The translations under genes were made by a program, and so were the position numbers. From Rhizobium sp. 16-488-2b (lineage in GTDB: Bacteria; Pseudomonadota; Alphaproteobacteria; Rhizobiales; Rhizobiaceae), in assembly GCF_017741815.1 (NCBI RefSeq), contig NZ_JAGHMF010000036.1:310001-374000 (forward strand): a stretch of DNA of 64,000 nt, written 5' to 3'. Of the stretch, positions 39,124 through 47,737 are shown in pieces. The notes below the pieces were generated by a model, which was not told where the DNA came from, searched no databases, and saw only the letters and a list, made by a program, of their open reading frames with translations. Every line of letters begins with the position of its first letter. Positions within the stretch are counted from its first letter, which is position 1.

Positions 39124-40458
39124 ATGGACCAGATCAGCAAAGCAAACAGCCCGTCGCTCGATAACTTCTGGATGCCGTTCACGGCCAACCGCCAGTTCAA
39201 GGCGGCCCCGCGTCTGCTCGCTTCCGCCGAAGGCATGTATTACACCGATGTCGACGGCAACAAGGTGCTGGATGGTACCGCCGGTCTGTGGTGTGTGAAC
39301 GCCGGCCACGGCCGCAAGCGGATCGCCGAGGCGGTCGAGCGTCAGCTGATGACCATGGACTTTGCTCCGACCTTCCAGATGGGCCATCAGATCGCATTCG
39401 ATTTCGCCGAGCGCCTCGCCAAGATCGCCCCTGGTGGTCCGAGCGCGCAGCTTGATCGCGTGTTCTTCACTGGTTCCGGTTCTGAATCCGTCGACACGGC
39501 GCTTAAGATCGCCATCGCCTATCAGCGCGCCATCGGGCAGGGCACCCGCACCCGCATCATCGGTCGTGAGAAGGGCTATCACGGCGTCGGCTTCGGCGGC
39601 ATCTCCGTTGGTGGCCTCGTCAACAACCGTCGCGTCTTCCCGCAGATCCCGGCCGATCACATGCGCCATACGCTCGATGTCGAGCGCAATGCCTTCAGCA
39701 AGGGCCTGCCCGCCCATGGCATCGAGCTTGCCGAAGACCTGGAGCGTCTGGTCGGCCTGCATGGCGCCGAGACCATCGCGGCTGTTATCGTCGAGCCGAT
39801 GTCCGGCTCCGCCGGCGTTATCCTGCCGCCCAAGGGCTATCTCGACCGCCTGCGTGCGATCGCTGACAAATACGGCATCCTGCTGATCTTCGATGAAGTC
39901 ATCACCGGCTTTGGCCGCCTCGGTACGCCGTTCGCGACCGATTATTTCGGCGTCGTGCCCGATCTCGTTACCACGGCGAAGGGCCTGACCAACGGCGCGA
40001 TCCCGATGGGCGCGGTGTTTGCAAGCCGCAAGGTCTATGATGCGATGATGACCGGCCCTGAGAACGCCATCGAACTCTTCCACGGCTACACCTATTCCGG
40101 TCACCCGGTTGCCAGCGCCGCCGGCATCGCCACGCTTGAGGTCTACGAAGAAGAAGGCCTGCTGACACGCGGCGCCGGTCTGACGGAAACCTGGCAGGAG
40201 GCGCTTCACTCGCTGAAGGGCCTGCCGAACGTCGTCGACATCCGCAATCTCGGCCTGGTCGGCGCCATCGAGCTGTCGTCGCGCGAAGGTGCGATCGGCG
40301 CCCGCGCCTATGACGTCTTCGTCGATTGCTTCAAAAAGGGTCTGCTGATCCGCGTCACCGGCGACACCATCGCGCTCTCGCCGCCGCTGATCATCGAAAA
40401 GGATCAGATCGAGACCATCGTCTCGATTATCGGCGACGCGCTGAAGCGCGCAGCCTGA
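39124..40458 (+). CDS. Omega-amino acid--pyruvate transaminase (class III)
   Basis: The 444-residue length and sequence fit beta-alanine:pyruvate transaminases. Visible are the N-terminal FWMPFTANRQFK, the PLP phosphate site VFFTGSGSESVDTALK, the ring-stacking region GREKGYHGVGFGG, the PLP Asp in ILLIFDEVITGFGR and the Schiff-base Lys in VTTAKGLTNGAIPMG. The enzyme transfers the amino group of beta-alanine or other omega-amino acids to pyruvate. ATG 39124 has GGAGAG upstream; a longer frame from 39067 is not supported. It is probably controlled by the divergent XRE-cupin protein. Confidence 0.93.
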   Translation: MDQISKANSPSLDNFWMPFTANRQFKAAPRLLASAEGMYYTDVDGNKVLDGTAGLWCVNAGHGRKRIAEAVERQLMTMDFAPTFQMGHQIAFDFAERLAKIAPGGPSAQLDRVFFTGSGSESVDTALKIAIAYQRAIGQGTRTRIIGREKGYHGVGFGGISVGGLVNNRRVFPQIPADHMRHTLDVERNAFSKGLPAHGIELAEDLERLVGLHGAETIAAVIVEPMSGSAGVILPPKGYLDRLRAIADKYGILLIFDEVITGFGRLGTPFATDYFGVVPDLVTTAKGLTNGAIPMGAVFASRKVYDAMMTGPENAIELFHGYTYSGHPVASAAGIATLEVYEEEGLLTRGAGLTETWQEALHSLKGLPNVVDIRNLGLVGAIELSSREGAIGARAYDVFVDCFKKGLLIRVTGDTIALSPPLIIEKDQIETIVSIIGDALKRAA

Positions 40459-40465
40459 TCAACTC

Positions 40466-40497
40466 GTTCCGGGCCTCGTTTTGACGAGGCCCGGAAC
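40466..40497. terminator. Terminator between convergent genes
   Basis: GTTCCGGGCCTCG and CGAGGCCCGGAAC make a perfect 13-bp stem with a six-base loop (TTTTGA). It lies between the stops of the transaminase and the oxidoreductase and is symmetrical, so it could act in both directions. No long T-run is present. Confidence 0.75.
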
Positions 40498-40508
40498 ACA
40501 CATCGAGC

Positions 40509-42806
40509 CTACTGCGCCGTCGCGCCCGTGACCGTCACCGGGACGCCCTTGTAAGCCGGTGTGCCCGAGTTGCGGTCGTAGGCCGAGAGCGCGATCAGCG
40601 CGTTCATCTCAGGGTAATAGCCGGCGATCGATCCTTTCGGAATATTGTACTCGATCGCGGTCAGGCCGTGCGCGCTGCGCGACTTTCCATCGGGTGACGG
40701 AAGGGAGACGACATTGATGATGTCGCCATCCGCCAATCCGCGTTTCGCCAGATCATCCTTGTTCATGAAGATCACGTCGCGGCGACCGAAAACGCCGCGA
40801 TAGCGATCATCCATGCCGTAGATCGTCGTGTTGTACTGGTCGTGGCTGCGCAGCGTCGTCAGCACAAGTGCGTCGGGGTTCTTCACCAGCGGGTCCTCAT
40901 GCAGGCCACGGCCGATGAGGAAATTCGCCTTGCCGCTCTCCGTCTTCCAGCGACGCTCCGAGGCCGGGACATCCAGCCTGAAGCCGCCGCGCACGCGCAC
41001 GCGCTTGTTGAAGTCGAAGAAATCGGGAAAGACGATTTCGATCTTGTCGCGAATCCTGTCGTAATCAGCGACCATGCCATCCCAATCAATGCCATAGCGA
41101 TCCCCGAGCGTCGCTTTCGCGATGCCGGCGACGATGGCCGGTTCGGATTTGAGCATCTCGCTCGGTGGGTTCAGGAAGCCGCGCGACGCATGGACCATCG
41201 ACATGGAATCCTCGACGGTCACCGATTGTGGACCCGTCGCCTGGGTGTCGAGGTCGGTACGGCCGAGGCAGGGGAGAATGATCGAGGTCTTGGCGATCAG
41301 CAGATGCGAGCGGTTCAGCTTGGTGGTGATGTGTACCGCGAGGTCCAGCTTGCGCATAGCTTCGAAGGTGACCTCGGTGTCGGACATGGCGACCGCCAGA
41401 TTGCCGCCGAGGCAGATCAGCGCCTTCGAGGTGCCCTCCATGATCGCCTCGACGGATTCGATCGCGTTGTGTCCCTTCAGGTCTGTCGGCCGGAAGCCGA
41501 AGGCCCGCTCCATGCCGTCGATCAGCGCCTTGTTGGGGATCTCGGTGATGCCGACCGTCCGGTCGCCCTGGACATTGGAATGGCCGCGCAGCGGGCAGAT
41601 GCCGGCGCCGGGGCGGCCGATATTGCCGCGCAGCATCAAGAGATTGGCGAGCTGCTGGACATTGCCCGTGCCGTTGCTGTGCTGGGTGATGCCCATGCCG
41701 TAGCAAAGGATGACGCTCTTGGCCTTCACGTAGACATCGGCAGCACTTTTCAGCGCTTCCCTTGTCAGGCCGGATACGGTGACGATGCTGTCCCAGCTGG
41801 TATTGTCGATATCCTCGCGCAGCGCCTCCAGGCCGGTCGTATGTTCGGCGATGAAGGCGCGGTCGAGGACACCAGGACCACCGGCTGCAACATCGGCATC
41901 ATCGATTTCGAATACGCACTTCATCAGGCCCTTGAGGGCTGCGAGATCGCCGCCGGTGCGCACCTGATGATAGGCCGACGCAATCCGTGTCGACGACAGC
42001 GTCGCCATTTCGACCGGATCCTGCGGCGAGGCGAATTTCTCGAGTGCGCGCTCCTTCAGCGGATTGAAGACGATGATCGGCACGCCGCGCCGCGACGCCT
42101 CATGCAGCGTCGCCATCATGCGCGGATGGTTGGTGCCCGGATTGTGGCCGAAGCTGAAGATCGCATCGGTGTGGTCGAAATCCTCAAGGAGAACCGTGCC
42201 CTTGCCGACGCCGATCGACTTCGGCAGGCCGACGCTCGTCGCCTCATGGCACATGTTCGAGCAGTCGGGAAAATTGTTGGTGCCATAGGCGCGCACCAGC
42301 AGCTGATAGAGAAAGGCGGCCTCGTTGGACGCGCGCCCGGATGTATAGAACTCCGCCTGATGCGGATCCTCCAGCCGGTTCAGCCCGACGCCGATGCGCG
42401 CGAAGGCATCGTCCCATTCGATCACCTCGTAGCGATCGGTCTCGGCATTGTAGATCATCGGATGCGTCAGACGGCCCTCGTCTTCGAGACTGTGGTCGGT
42501 CCATTCCCACAATTCAGACACCGTATGCTCGGCGAAAAAGCTCGGATCGACACGCTTGGCCGTTGATTCCCAAGTGATGGCCTTGGCACCGTTTTCGCAG
42601 AACTCGAAGGACGAAGTGTGCTTGGGATCCGGCCACGCGCAACCGGGACAATCGAAGCCCTCGGGCTTATTGGCCTTCAGAAGCGTTGCGGACCCCTGGG
42701 CGACCACCTGTTGGTGGGCAAGTGTCTTGGCGACAGCGCGCAACGCGCCCCATCCGCCGGCCGGTGCGTCATACTTCTCAATCCCTTCGGGCCGCTTCTT
42801 CGCCAT
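40509..42806 (-). CDS. FdhF/YdeP-family molybdopterin oxidoreductase
   Basis: The 765-residue protein belongs to the YdeP-type group of formate-dehydrogenase-alpha-like proteins. Near the N-terminus it has FDCPGCAWPDP and a Cys in FEFCENGAK, the region where Fe-S ligands lie in relatives. The molybdopterin-binding core follows (FYTSGRASNEAAFLYQLLV, FSFGHNPGTNHPRMM, LRGHSNVQGDRT). The C-terminal Moco-binding domain holds TLRSHDQYNTTIYG. The E. coli relative YdeP is linked to acid resistance, but the reaction is unknown. No Tat signal is visible, so it should be cytoplasmic. It stands alone; its upstream 290 bases (42807-43095) also hold the terminator of the next gene. Confidence 0.92.
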   Translation of the reverse strand: MAKKRPEGIEKYDAPAGGWGALRAVAKTLAHQQVVAQGSATLLKANKPEGFDCPGCAWPDPKHTSSFEFCENGAKAITWESTAKRVDPSFFAEHTVSELWEWTDHSLEDEGRLTHPMIYNAETDRYEVIEWDDAFARIGVGLNRLEDPHQAEFYTSGRASNEAAFLYQLLVRAYGTNNFPDCSNMCHEATSVGLPKSIGVGKGTVLLEDFDHTDAIFSFGHNPGTNHPRMMATLHEASRRGVPIIVFNPLKERALEKFASPQDPVEMATLSSTRIASAYHQVRTGGDLAALKGLMKCVFEIDDADVAAGGPGVLDRAFIAEHTTGLEALREDIDNTSWDSIVTVSGLTREALKSAADVYVKAKSVILCYGMGITQHSNGTGNVQQLANLLMLRGNIGRPGAGICPLRGHSNVQGDRTVGITEIPNKALIDGMERAFGFRPTDLKGHNAIESVEAIMEGTSKALICLGGNLAVAMSDTEVTFEAMRKLDLAVHITTKLNRSHLLIAKTSIILPCLGRTDLDTQATGPQSVTVEDSMSMVHASRGFLNPPSEMLKSEPAIVAGIAKATLGDRYGIDWDGMVADYDRIRDKIEIVFPDFFDFNKRVRVRGGFRLDVPASERRWKTESGKANFLIGRGLHEDPLVKNPDALVLTTLRSHDQYNTTIYGMDDRYRGVFGRRDVIFMNKDDLAKRGLADGDIINVVSLPSPDGKSRSAHGLTAIEYNIPKGSIAGYYPEMNALIALSAYDRNSGTPAYKGVPVTVTGATAQ

Positions 42807-43034
42807 GGTCCTGCTTCTCCACGCTTAATACAGTCAGCTTAGCATCTGTCGATGCCGCGCTGCACTATACCCAAGCATAGGACGTTGCCATAGCTCTATA
42901 AGCGCTCCCTTACGCCGCCAGATTGCGTCGAGCAGATTGCCGGAGACATGCGAATGCCGCACGCAAGCGGTCGTAGCCTATAGGTCTCGGCCGAGCGAAG
43001 ACGACGTGGCGGATGATGCGTGATCACATGAAAA

Positions 43035-43062
43035 CGGATTGGCACGCGACCGCGCCAATCCG
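43035..43062 (-). terminator. Terminator of the left Hint gene
   Basis: CGGATTGGC (43035-43043) pairs with GCCAATCCG (43054-43062). On the minus strand the stem is followed by TTTT, 33 bases after the stop of the Hint gene. Confidence 0.75.
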
Positions 43063-43095
43063 CAATGGAGAGCTTACACTGTTGGTTGGCTGTAA

Positions 43096-44001
43096 TCAGC
43101 CGACCAGTTCGCCGACGCGGCTCGAAATGCGCCGCGAAACCGTCTTGAACGGATCCCGCATCGGAACGATGGGCGAAACGCCAAGCAACAGAAGAGCCTT
43201 CAGATGCTGCCGTCCGCTTTCTTCGCCGACCACAGGCGCATAAGGCGCCATGCTGGGGCGGTGTTCGACCGGATAGAGCTTCTCGAGTTCGACAAAATTG
43301 TCGAAGCTCTCGTAGTGGCTGCCGCGCAGCTGGAATGTCTCGACCGGCGTACCTGCAGCAATCACCACGTCATGGCTGTCAAGCAGGACGTTGTAGTATT
43401 CGATCGTTTCGCTTTGATCAGGCAGGGCCGCTACGATCGAGCTACCGTTGACCAGATCCCTCGCGCGGACGAGAGCGCCATCGACGTAAAGAGCGTGGCC
43501 AGCGGAGATGTAGAGATCCTGGCTCGGCATGCCGTCATCCAGCGCGCCCTTTGAAATGCGGACCGGCATGACGGTCGGATGCCAGGATGCGACGCTCTTG
43601 CGGAATGTCTGGCGACCGATCCAGCGGATTGGCTTGGCTTCGCCTGAGATCGTTTCGACGAGATCACCCAAGCGCAGATCCTCGATCGCGACTTCGCCTG
43701 TCGGCGTAGCGATCAACGTACCGCGCAGCAGGCACTTCGCCCCGCCGTCGCCGCCGCCCGAGCTTCCTCCACCGGAATTGCCGCCACCACCACCGCCACC
43801 GCCGGAAGAACCGCCGCCACCGCCGCCGCCGCCGCCGCGACCGCCGCCCCAGTTACGTCCCATGGCTTTTGCGGGCGAAGAGGCGATTGCCATGGTCGCA
43901 ACAGCGATTCCGGCAACTCTTGCGCCGGTTGCGGCCGCAACGCCAAGAAAATGTCGGCGTGCACGGTTAGAGGGTGTTTCTTCCGGGTCCATCGATGACA
44001 T
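43096..44001 (-). CDS. Tat-secreted Hint-domain protein (left copy)
   Basis: The 301-residue protein starts with a twin-arginine signal (RARRHFLGVAAATGARVAG, then AIASSPAKA). A glycine-rich linker of about 45 residues follows (~48-92). Then comes a Hint (hedgehog/intein) domain: candidate nucleophile Cys in KCLLRGTLIATPTG, then IEDLRLGDLVET, IRWIGRQTF, the conserved His in LYISAGHALYVDG and a C-terminal region with SHDVVIAAGTPVETFQLRG. Hint domains can cleave or splice themselves; the extra intein His-Asn end is not evident. A close paralog in opposite orientation lies at 54958, with related upstream DNA. GGAG lies six bases before ATG 44001. The substrate or partner is unknown. Confidence 0.9.
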   Translation of the reverse strand: MSSMDPEETPSNRARRHFLGVAAATGARVAGIAVATMAIASSPAKAMGRNWGGGRGGGGGGGGGSSGGGGGGGGNSGGGSSGGGDGGAKCLLRGTLIATPTGEVAIEDLRLGDLVETISGEAKPIRWIGRQTFRKSVASWHPTVMPVRISKGALDDGMPSQDLYISAGHALYVDGALVRARDLVNGSSIVAALPDQSETIEYYNVLLDSHDVVIAAGTPVETFQLRGSHYESFDNFVELEKLYPVEHRPSMAPYAPVVGEESGRQHLKALLLLGVSPIVPMRDPFKTVSRRISSRVGELVG

Positions 44002-44006
44002 AATGC

Positions 44007-44122
44007 TCTCCGTCTTTTGGGTTACACCTATCTATTTCTGATTGCTGTTAACCATCCTACACCAACTTCATCCGCGATAAACTCAGCCGAATAGGTTCAC
44101 GGCTACTCAAATAGCGGTATGC
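44007..44122 (-). promoter_or_regulatory. Upstream region shared with the second Hint gene
   Basis: Bases 44007-44031 are identical, in reverse complement, to 54928-54952 (25 bases). A second block, 44104-44122, matches 54838-54856 with one mismatch (core GCATACCGCTAT). CCTATTCGG and GGTGTAGG are also shared in between. Conservation outside the coding sequence suggests promoter and operator elements kept in both copies. Confidence 0.75.
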
Positions 44123-44470
44123 AATGTAGGGAATCGCAAGTTGCGCGAATATCGATAGATGGACAACCTTAGCGAGATTCTTGATAAAGAGTGTCCCCCA
44201 TGGCTGGACCCCGACCTATCGCCGATCTGGTGGGGCGGACAGACTGGCGCCAAGACGCAGGCGTGTGATGAGCGTGGCGCTGGCCGACTGGATTATACTT
44301 GCGATCGGGCCATTCGGGAGGACGGAATTGACATGACACGGCCATCTTGCAGTGGGCTATGGCTCGTCAGCTTCAACGCGAAAAGTCTTCGCGTTCCGCT
44401 ATTGCGACAGCTGCATCGATGTAGGGTCATTTATCCATCACCGGAGGATATTTCCCTTCGATTCGCACCG
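44123..44470. other. Non-coding stretch, nothing recognised
   Basis: About 350 bases between the Hint upstream region and the end of the first glycosyltransferase. A plus-strand frame here has no family resemblance and runs into the antisense of the glycosyltransferase, so I do not call it. No clear terminator or repeat is seen. Confidence 0.5.
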
Positions 44471-45475
44471 TCATTGACGCGGATATACGCTCCTGCAAGC
44501 CGTCGCGATCGATCGAACCTGTCTCCATCGGCCCTGCCCGAGCGCCGTCCTCAACAGGAGACGAAGCCCCGGCATTGAAAAGCGAGCGCCGGGGTCGAAT
44601 TGCTGCGCCAGCCTCTTCAACTCAAACGAAACGTTCGTATCATCTTCGTTGAACGCCATACAGGCTTGCTTCATCGAATCTTTCGCCAGGTCTTTCATCA
44701 CTATCCGCCGAAGCAACGGTACGTCCTGACCATGCCGCCCGGCTTCCTCTAGGAAAAGCTCAAAGGCAGCCAGCCGTTGCTTAACGTCAGGCAATCTCGC
44801 AGACGCATAAGCGCGGGACATGTTCTGTGCGTGCACTCTGTAAACCGCCTGCGGCTCGTAGACGAAACCCACGGGCCCCGCGGCCGCCAGCAGTAGCCAC
44901 ATCGCGAGGTCGCCAGCGTGCGGCAAGTCATGATTATACCCGCCAGCCTGTTTCTGTGCGCTTGTCCTGACGACAGCGCTTGGGGTCGGGACGATATTCC
45001 TTCCCCCCAGGGCTTCCACAAAATTGCGGCAGGACAGGATCGTTGAGTGAGCGCCTCGGCTTTTGCCAAGCGGCTCGCCCAGAACACGAATGCCCTCATC
45101 GTTCTGCAGTATCGCGTTGCCGAACACAAAACTCAAATCGGGCCGATCCGCCATCATTTGTGCGACGCGCTGGAGAGCTCCAGGCAGCAGGGCATCATCA
45201 GCCGACAGGAGAAGGAATAGGTCGGACCCAGCCCATTCGATGCCTTCATTGTAGGTCGATATATGTCCCTTGTTGCTGGCATGGCGACGGAATTCGACGC
45301 ATGGGTGCAGCGCGGCCAATTCCTCGCCAATCTCCTGCGTGTTGTCTGGAGAACAGTCGTCTATGATCAGAACCCGAACATCGACACCGACCTGTGACAC
45401 GACGCTGTTAACAGCCTCGGCAAGAAATCTTCCGTAGTTGTAGCACGGTATGACGACGTCGACTGAAGTTCTCAT
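44471..45475 (-). CDS. GT2 family glycosyltransferase
   Basis: The 334-residue protein has a GT-A fold at residues 1-220: VDVVIPCYNYGRFL, nucleotide-binding IIDDCSPDNT, the DxD-like SADDALLP and a later GYNHDLPHAGDLAMWLLL acceptor region. The C-terminal ~110 residues are helical and not characteristic. No membrane segments, so it probably acts at the inner face of the inner membrane. It is the distal member of four minus-strand transferase genes reading away from 48695; 192 bases separate it from the next, so it may have its own promoter. Donor and acceptor cannot be told. Confidence 0.92.
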   Translation of the reverse strand: MRTSVDVVIPCYNYGRFLAEAVNSVVSQVGVDVRVLIIDDCSPDNTQEIGEELAALHPCVEFRRHASNKGHISTYNEGIEWAGSDLFLLLSADDALLPGALQRVAQMMADRPDLSFVFGNAILQNDEGIRVLGEPLGKSRGAHSTILSCRNFVEALGGRNIVPTPSAVVRTSAQKQAGGYNHDLPHAGDLAMWLLLAAAGPVGFVYEPQAVYRVHAQNMSRAYASARLPDVKQRLAAFELFLEEAGRHGQDVPLLRRIVMKDLAKDSMKQACMAFNEDDTNVSFELKRLAQQFDPGARFSMPGLRLLLRTALGQGRWRQVRSIATACRSVYPRQ

Positions 45476-45667
45476 TCAAATCCCCACATGCAGACACAGC
45501 GTTTATTCGCCAATATTATGCGAGTTTAAAATCAAGCACACTACTTCAATACGGACGTTATACTTTAGGATACCTTAGAAAAGAGTCGTATAGAAATGCG
45601 TGCCAATTCAAGAGAATTGATTGCGCGATATGGTGAAATTGGAAAAATGCATAATATTGTCAAGCGG

Positions 45668-46597
45668 CTAGGCAGACTGCAGTCGCTTGATCGCACCAGG
45701 CCACAACATTCGACGAGCCTTCTTCATGCCGGAAGAGATCACCAATCCTGCGCTGAACGGATGATCCAAAACACTCGCTACCAGAAAGCGGTTGGCCGAT
45801 CGTCTTTTTCCAAGTTTGAACAGATGTCTGCTCAGTCCCAAAAGCAAGAGCGCTCTTTGATATCTTAGGCTCTTAAGCGTCAGCCTGTTCTTACGAAGGA
45901 TACGCAGTTGCCCTATCGCCTCCCGACGTGCGTTTCTGGAGATGCTATCCGACGAAATAAAGCCAAGCACTACCGGCTCGATATCTTCGTGGATTGTCGT
46001 TTGTTGAGCCAGCCTTATCGCGAACTCCCAATCTTCATTCGCTCGCGCACAAAGATCGAACCAATCGGTGCCGGAAAAGCACCCCCGGCGAAATAGAGCG
46101 TTCTGAACACTAAGTCTGTTTTCTGTCAGAAGTCTCACGACCTGATTTTCGTCGGTTCGAAGACGGCTCTCCGGGGAAGGCGCGTATGCCACCTTTGCGG
46201 CCCCGAAATTGAAATGAGAATCTCTCCCATAGATAATCTTTGCCCCTGTCACGACACCAACGTGAGCCGGAAGGCTTGAAAGAAGCTCGATCTGCTTTGC
46301 GAGTTTTTTCGGAAGCCAGATGTCATCGCTGTCCTGAAACGCGATGTAATCGCCCTTGGCGTGAGCAAGGCCGGTGTTTCGAGCAGCCCCGGCGCCGCCG
46401 TTCCGAGGACGGCGAACATAGCGCACCCGATCATCGCCGATGCTGCTGACGATCGCTTCGATATCCTCTGAAGAAGCATCATCGACAATGATCAGTTCCA
46501 GATCCCGATAGGACTGCATCAATACGCTATTGATCGCAGCGGTAAGACTGTGGCTTCGATTGTAGGTTGGAAGTATGACTGAGACAGTGGCTGACAT
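45668..46597 (-). CDS. GT2 family glycosyltransferase
   Basis: The 309-residue protein shows VSVILPTYNRSHSL, LIIVDDASSED, GAGAARNTGLAHAKGDYIAF and the DxD motif in FQDSDDIWLP. The start at ATG 46597 is set by GGAGGAG seven bases upstream; a longer frame to 46651 lacks a site. The C-terminal third is basic (LFKLGKRRSANRFLVA, KKARRML), which may help membrane association. It lies between two other transferases of the same strand. Sugar specificity is unknown. Confidence 0.92.
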   Translation of the reverse strand: MSATVSVILPTYNRSHSLTAAINSVLMQSYRDLELIIVDDASSEDIEAIVSSIGDDRVRYVRRPRNGGAGAARNTGLAHAKGDYIAFQDSDDIWLPKKLAKQIELLSSLPAHVGVVTGAKIIYGRDSHFNFGAAKVAYAPSPESRLRTDENQVVRLLTENRLSVQNALFRRGCFSGTDWFDLCARANEDWEFAIRLAQQTTIHEDIEPVVLGFISSDSISRNARREAIGQLRILRKNRLTLKSLRYQRALLLLGLSRHLFKLGKRRSANRFLVASVLDHPFSAGLVISSGMKKARRMLWPGAIKRLQSA

Positions 46598-46741
46598 GAA
46601 ACTCCTCCGGACACCTACAACTTCGCAAGCGCGTACTTGCCTGCGGGGCACTGGAATTCGACGCTAAGGCGTTATGCGGCTTAGCCGCTTTCTTTCGAGA
46701 TCAGCGCTATGCGCTGCTTTTGAAATCCCGTTTCTCCGCAC

Positions 46742-47737
46742 TCACGAATAATGTCGGCGAGGCAGGTATGACCTGCCCGCAAACAAGAGTAGCTTCATAA
46801 GGCGCAGCACGTTGAATGGGGTAAGAGAATAGGCCCTCACCATCTCCCTGCTTGCCTCGCCGGAGCGATGCCTAGCATCCAGATAGTTCGCCAGATGAGA
46901 GCATTTGGCGGCAAGCCTCTTGCACGCTACGCGACTGGCTCGCTTGTGCTCTCTGGCCGTCCGATCGACGATTCGCTCGAATACCGTCTTCAGGCTCCGC
47001 AAGGACTTTTCGCTATCGTTCGGTGTCTGATTGCTGTGGAATCTTCGCTGAAGCAGAGGGCGGGAGTCGTAATGAAAACGCTTGGTAAGCGAAGCTCTGC
47101 TGAACCAATCTTCGTCCTCGCCCATAGAAAGTCCCGGATCGAAGAAACCGACCTCCAGAAAGGCAGCGCGGGTGCAGAGCATCGTGCCCAGATGGAAATA
47201 GCGTCCTTCGGCAACATCAAGCACGGCGTCGACGACGAAGCCGTCCGCGTCGACTCGCGGCCAGATCACCTGCGACACCTGCTTCAGCAAAAAGGTGTCT
47301 GCATCAGCATCGACAAACCAGCCTACACCTTGGAAGCTGACGACACCGTCCGATATTACGTGGTCCAGTTGCGCGCGCAGCTTTCCGGGCGCCCACAGAT
47401 CGTCGCTGTCGAGAAACGCGATCAGCTTCGCCGAACTCTCGACGACTCCGCGATTTCGTGCTGCACTAACGCCACCGTTTGGCTGGTAAACATAGCGCAC
47501 GCCTGGGCGGTGTTCTTGGAAGAGCTCCCGGGTGCCATCAGTCGAGCCATCATCGACAACGATGACTTCCACGCCGCTTATGCCCTGACTAAGAACGCTC
47601 TCGACGGCAGCCATGACCAATTGGCCGCGGTTGAAGGTCGGGATGATGACCGATACCGTTCGATCAACGGCGATGGAGCCGAAGCTCTCCTTTGGTTCGA
47701 GACCGGCATTGTGGGACTGATCGTTATCAATAAACAC
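46742..47737 (-). CDS. GT2 family glycosyltransferase, probable GTG start inside the preceding gene
   Basis: GT-A motifs are VSVIIPTFNRGQLV, VIVVDDGSTDGT, GGVSAARNRGV and LDSDDLWAPGKL, with a downstream SMGEDEDWFSRA region. GGAGG sits directly against the ATG at 47746 but nine bases before GTG 47737, so GTG is the better start (331 residues). The start lies within the last codons of the GT8 gene, an 11-base overlap that implies translational coupling. Donor and acceptor are unknown. Confidence 0.88.
   Translation of the reverse strand: MFIDNDQSHNAGLEPKESFGSIAVDRTVSVIIPTFNRGQLVMAAVESVLSQGISGVEVIVVDDGSTDGTRELFQEHRPGVRYVYQPNGGVSAARNRGVVESSAKLIAFLDSDDLWAPGKLRAQLDHVISDGVVSFQGVGWFVDADADTFLLKQVSQVIWPRVDADGFVVDAVLDVAEGRYFHLGTMLCTRAAFLEVGFFDPGLSMGEDEDWFSRASLTKRFHYDSRPLLQRRFHSNQTPNDSEKSLRSLKTVFERIVDRTAREHKRASRVACKRLAAKCSHLANYLDARHRSGEASREMVRAYSLTPFNVLRLMKLLLFAGRSYLPRRHYS

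Noticed and set aside
44159..44578. Plus-strand frame of 139 codons
   Set aside because: No ribosome site, no family resemblance, and it overlaps the glycosyltransferase in antisense.
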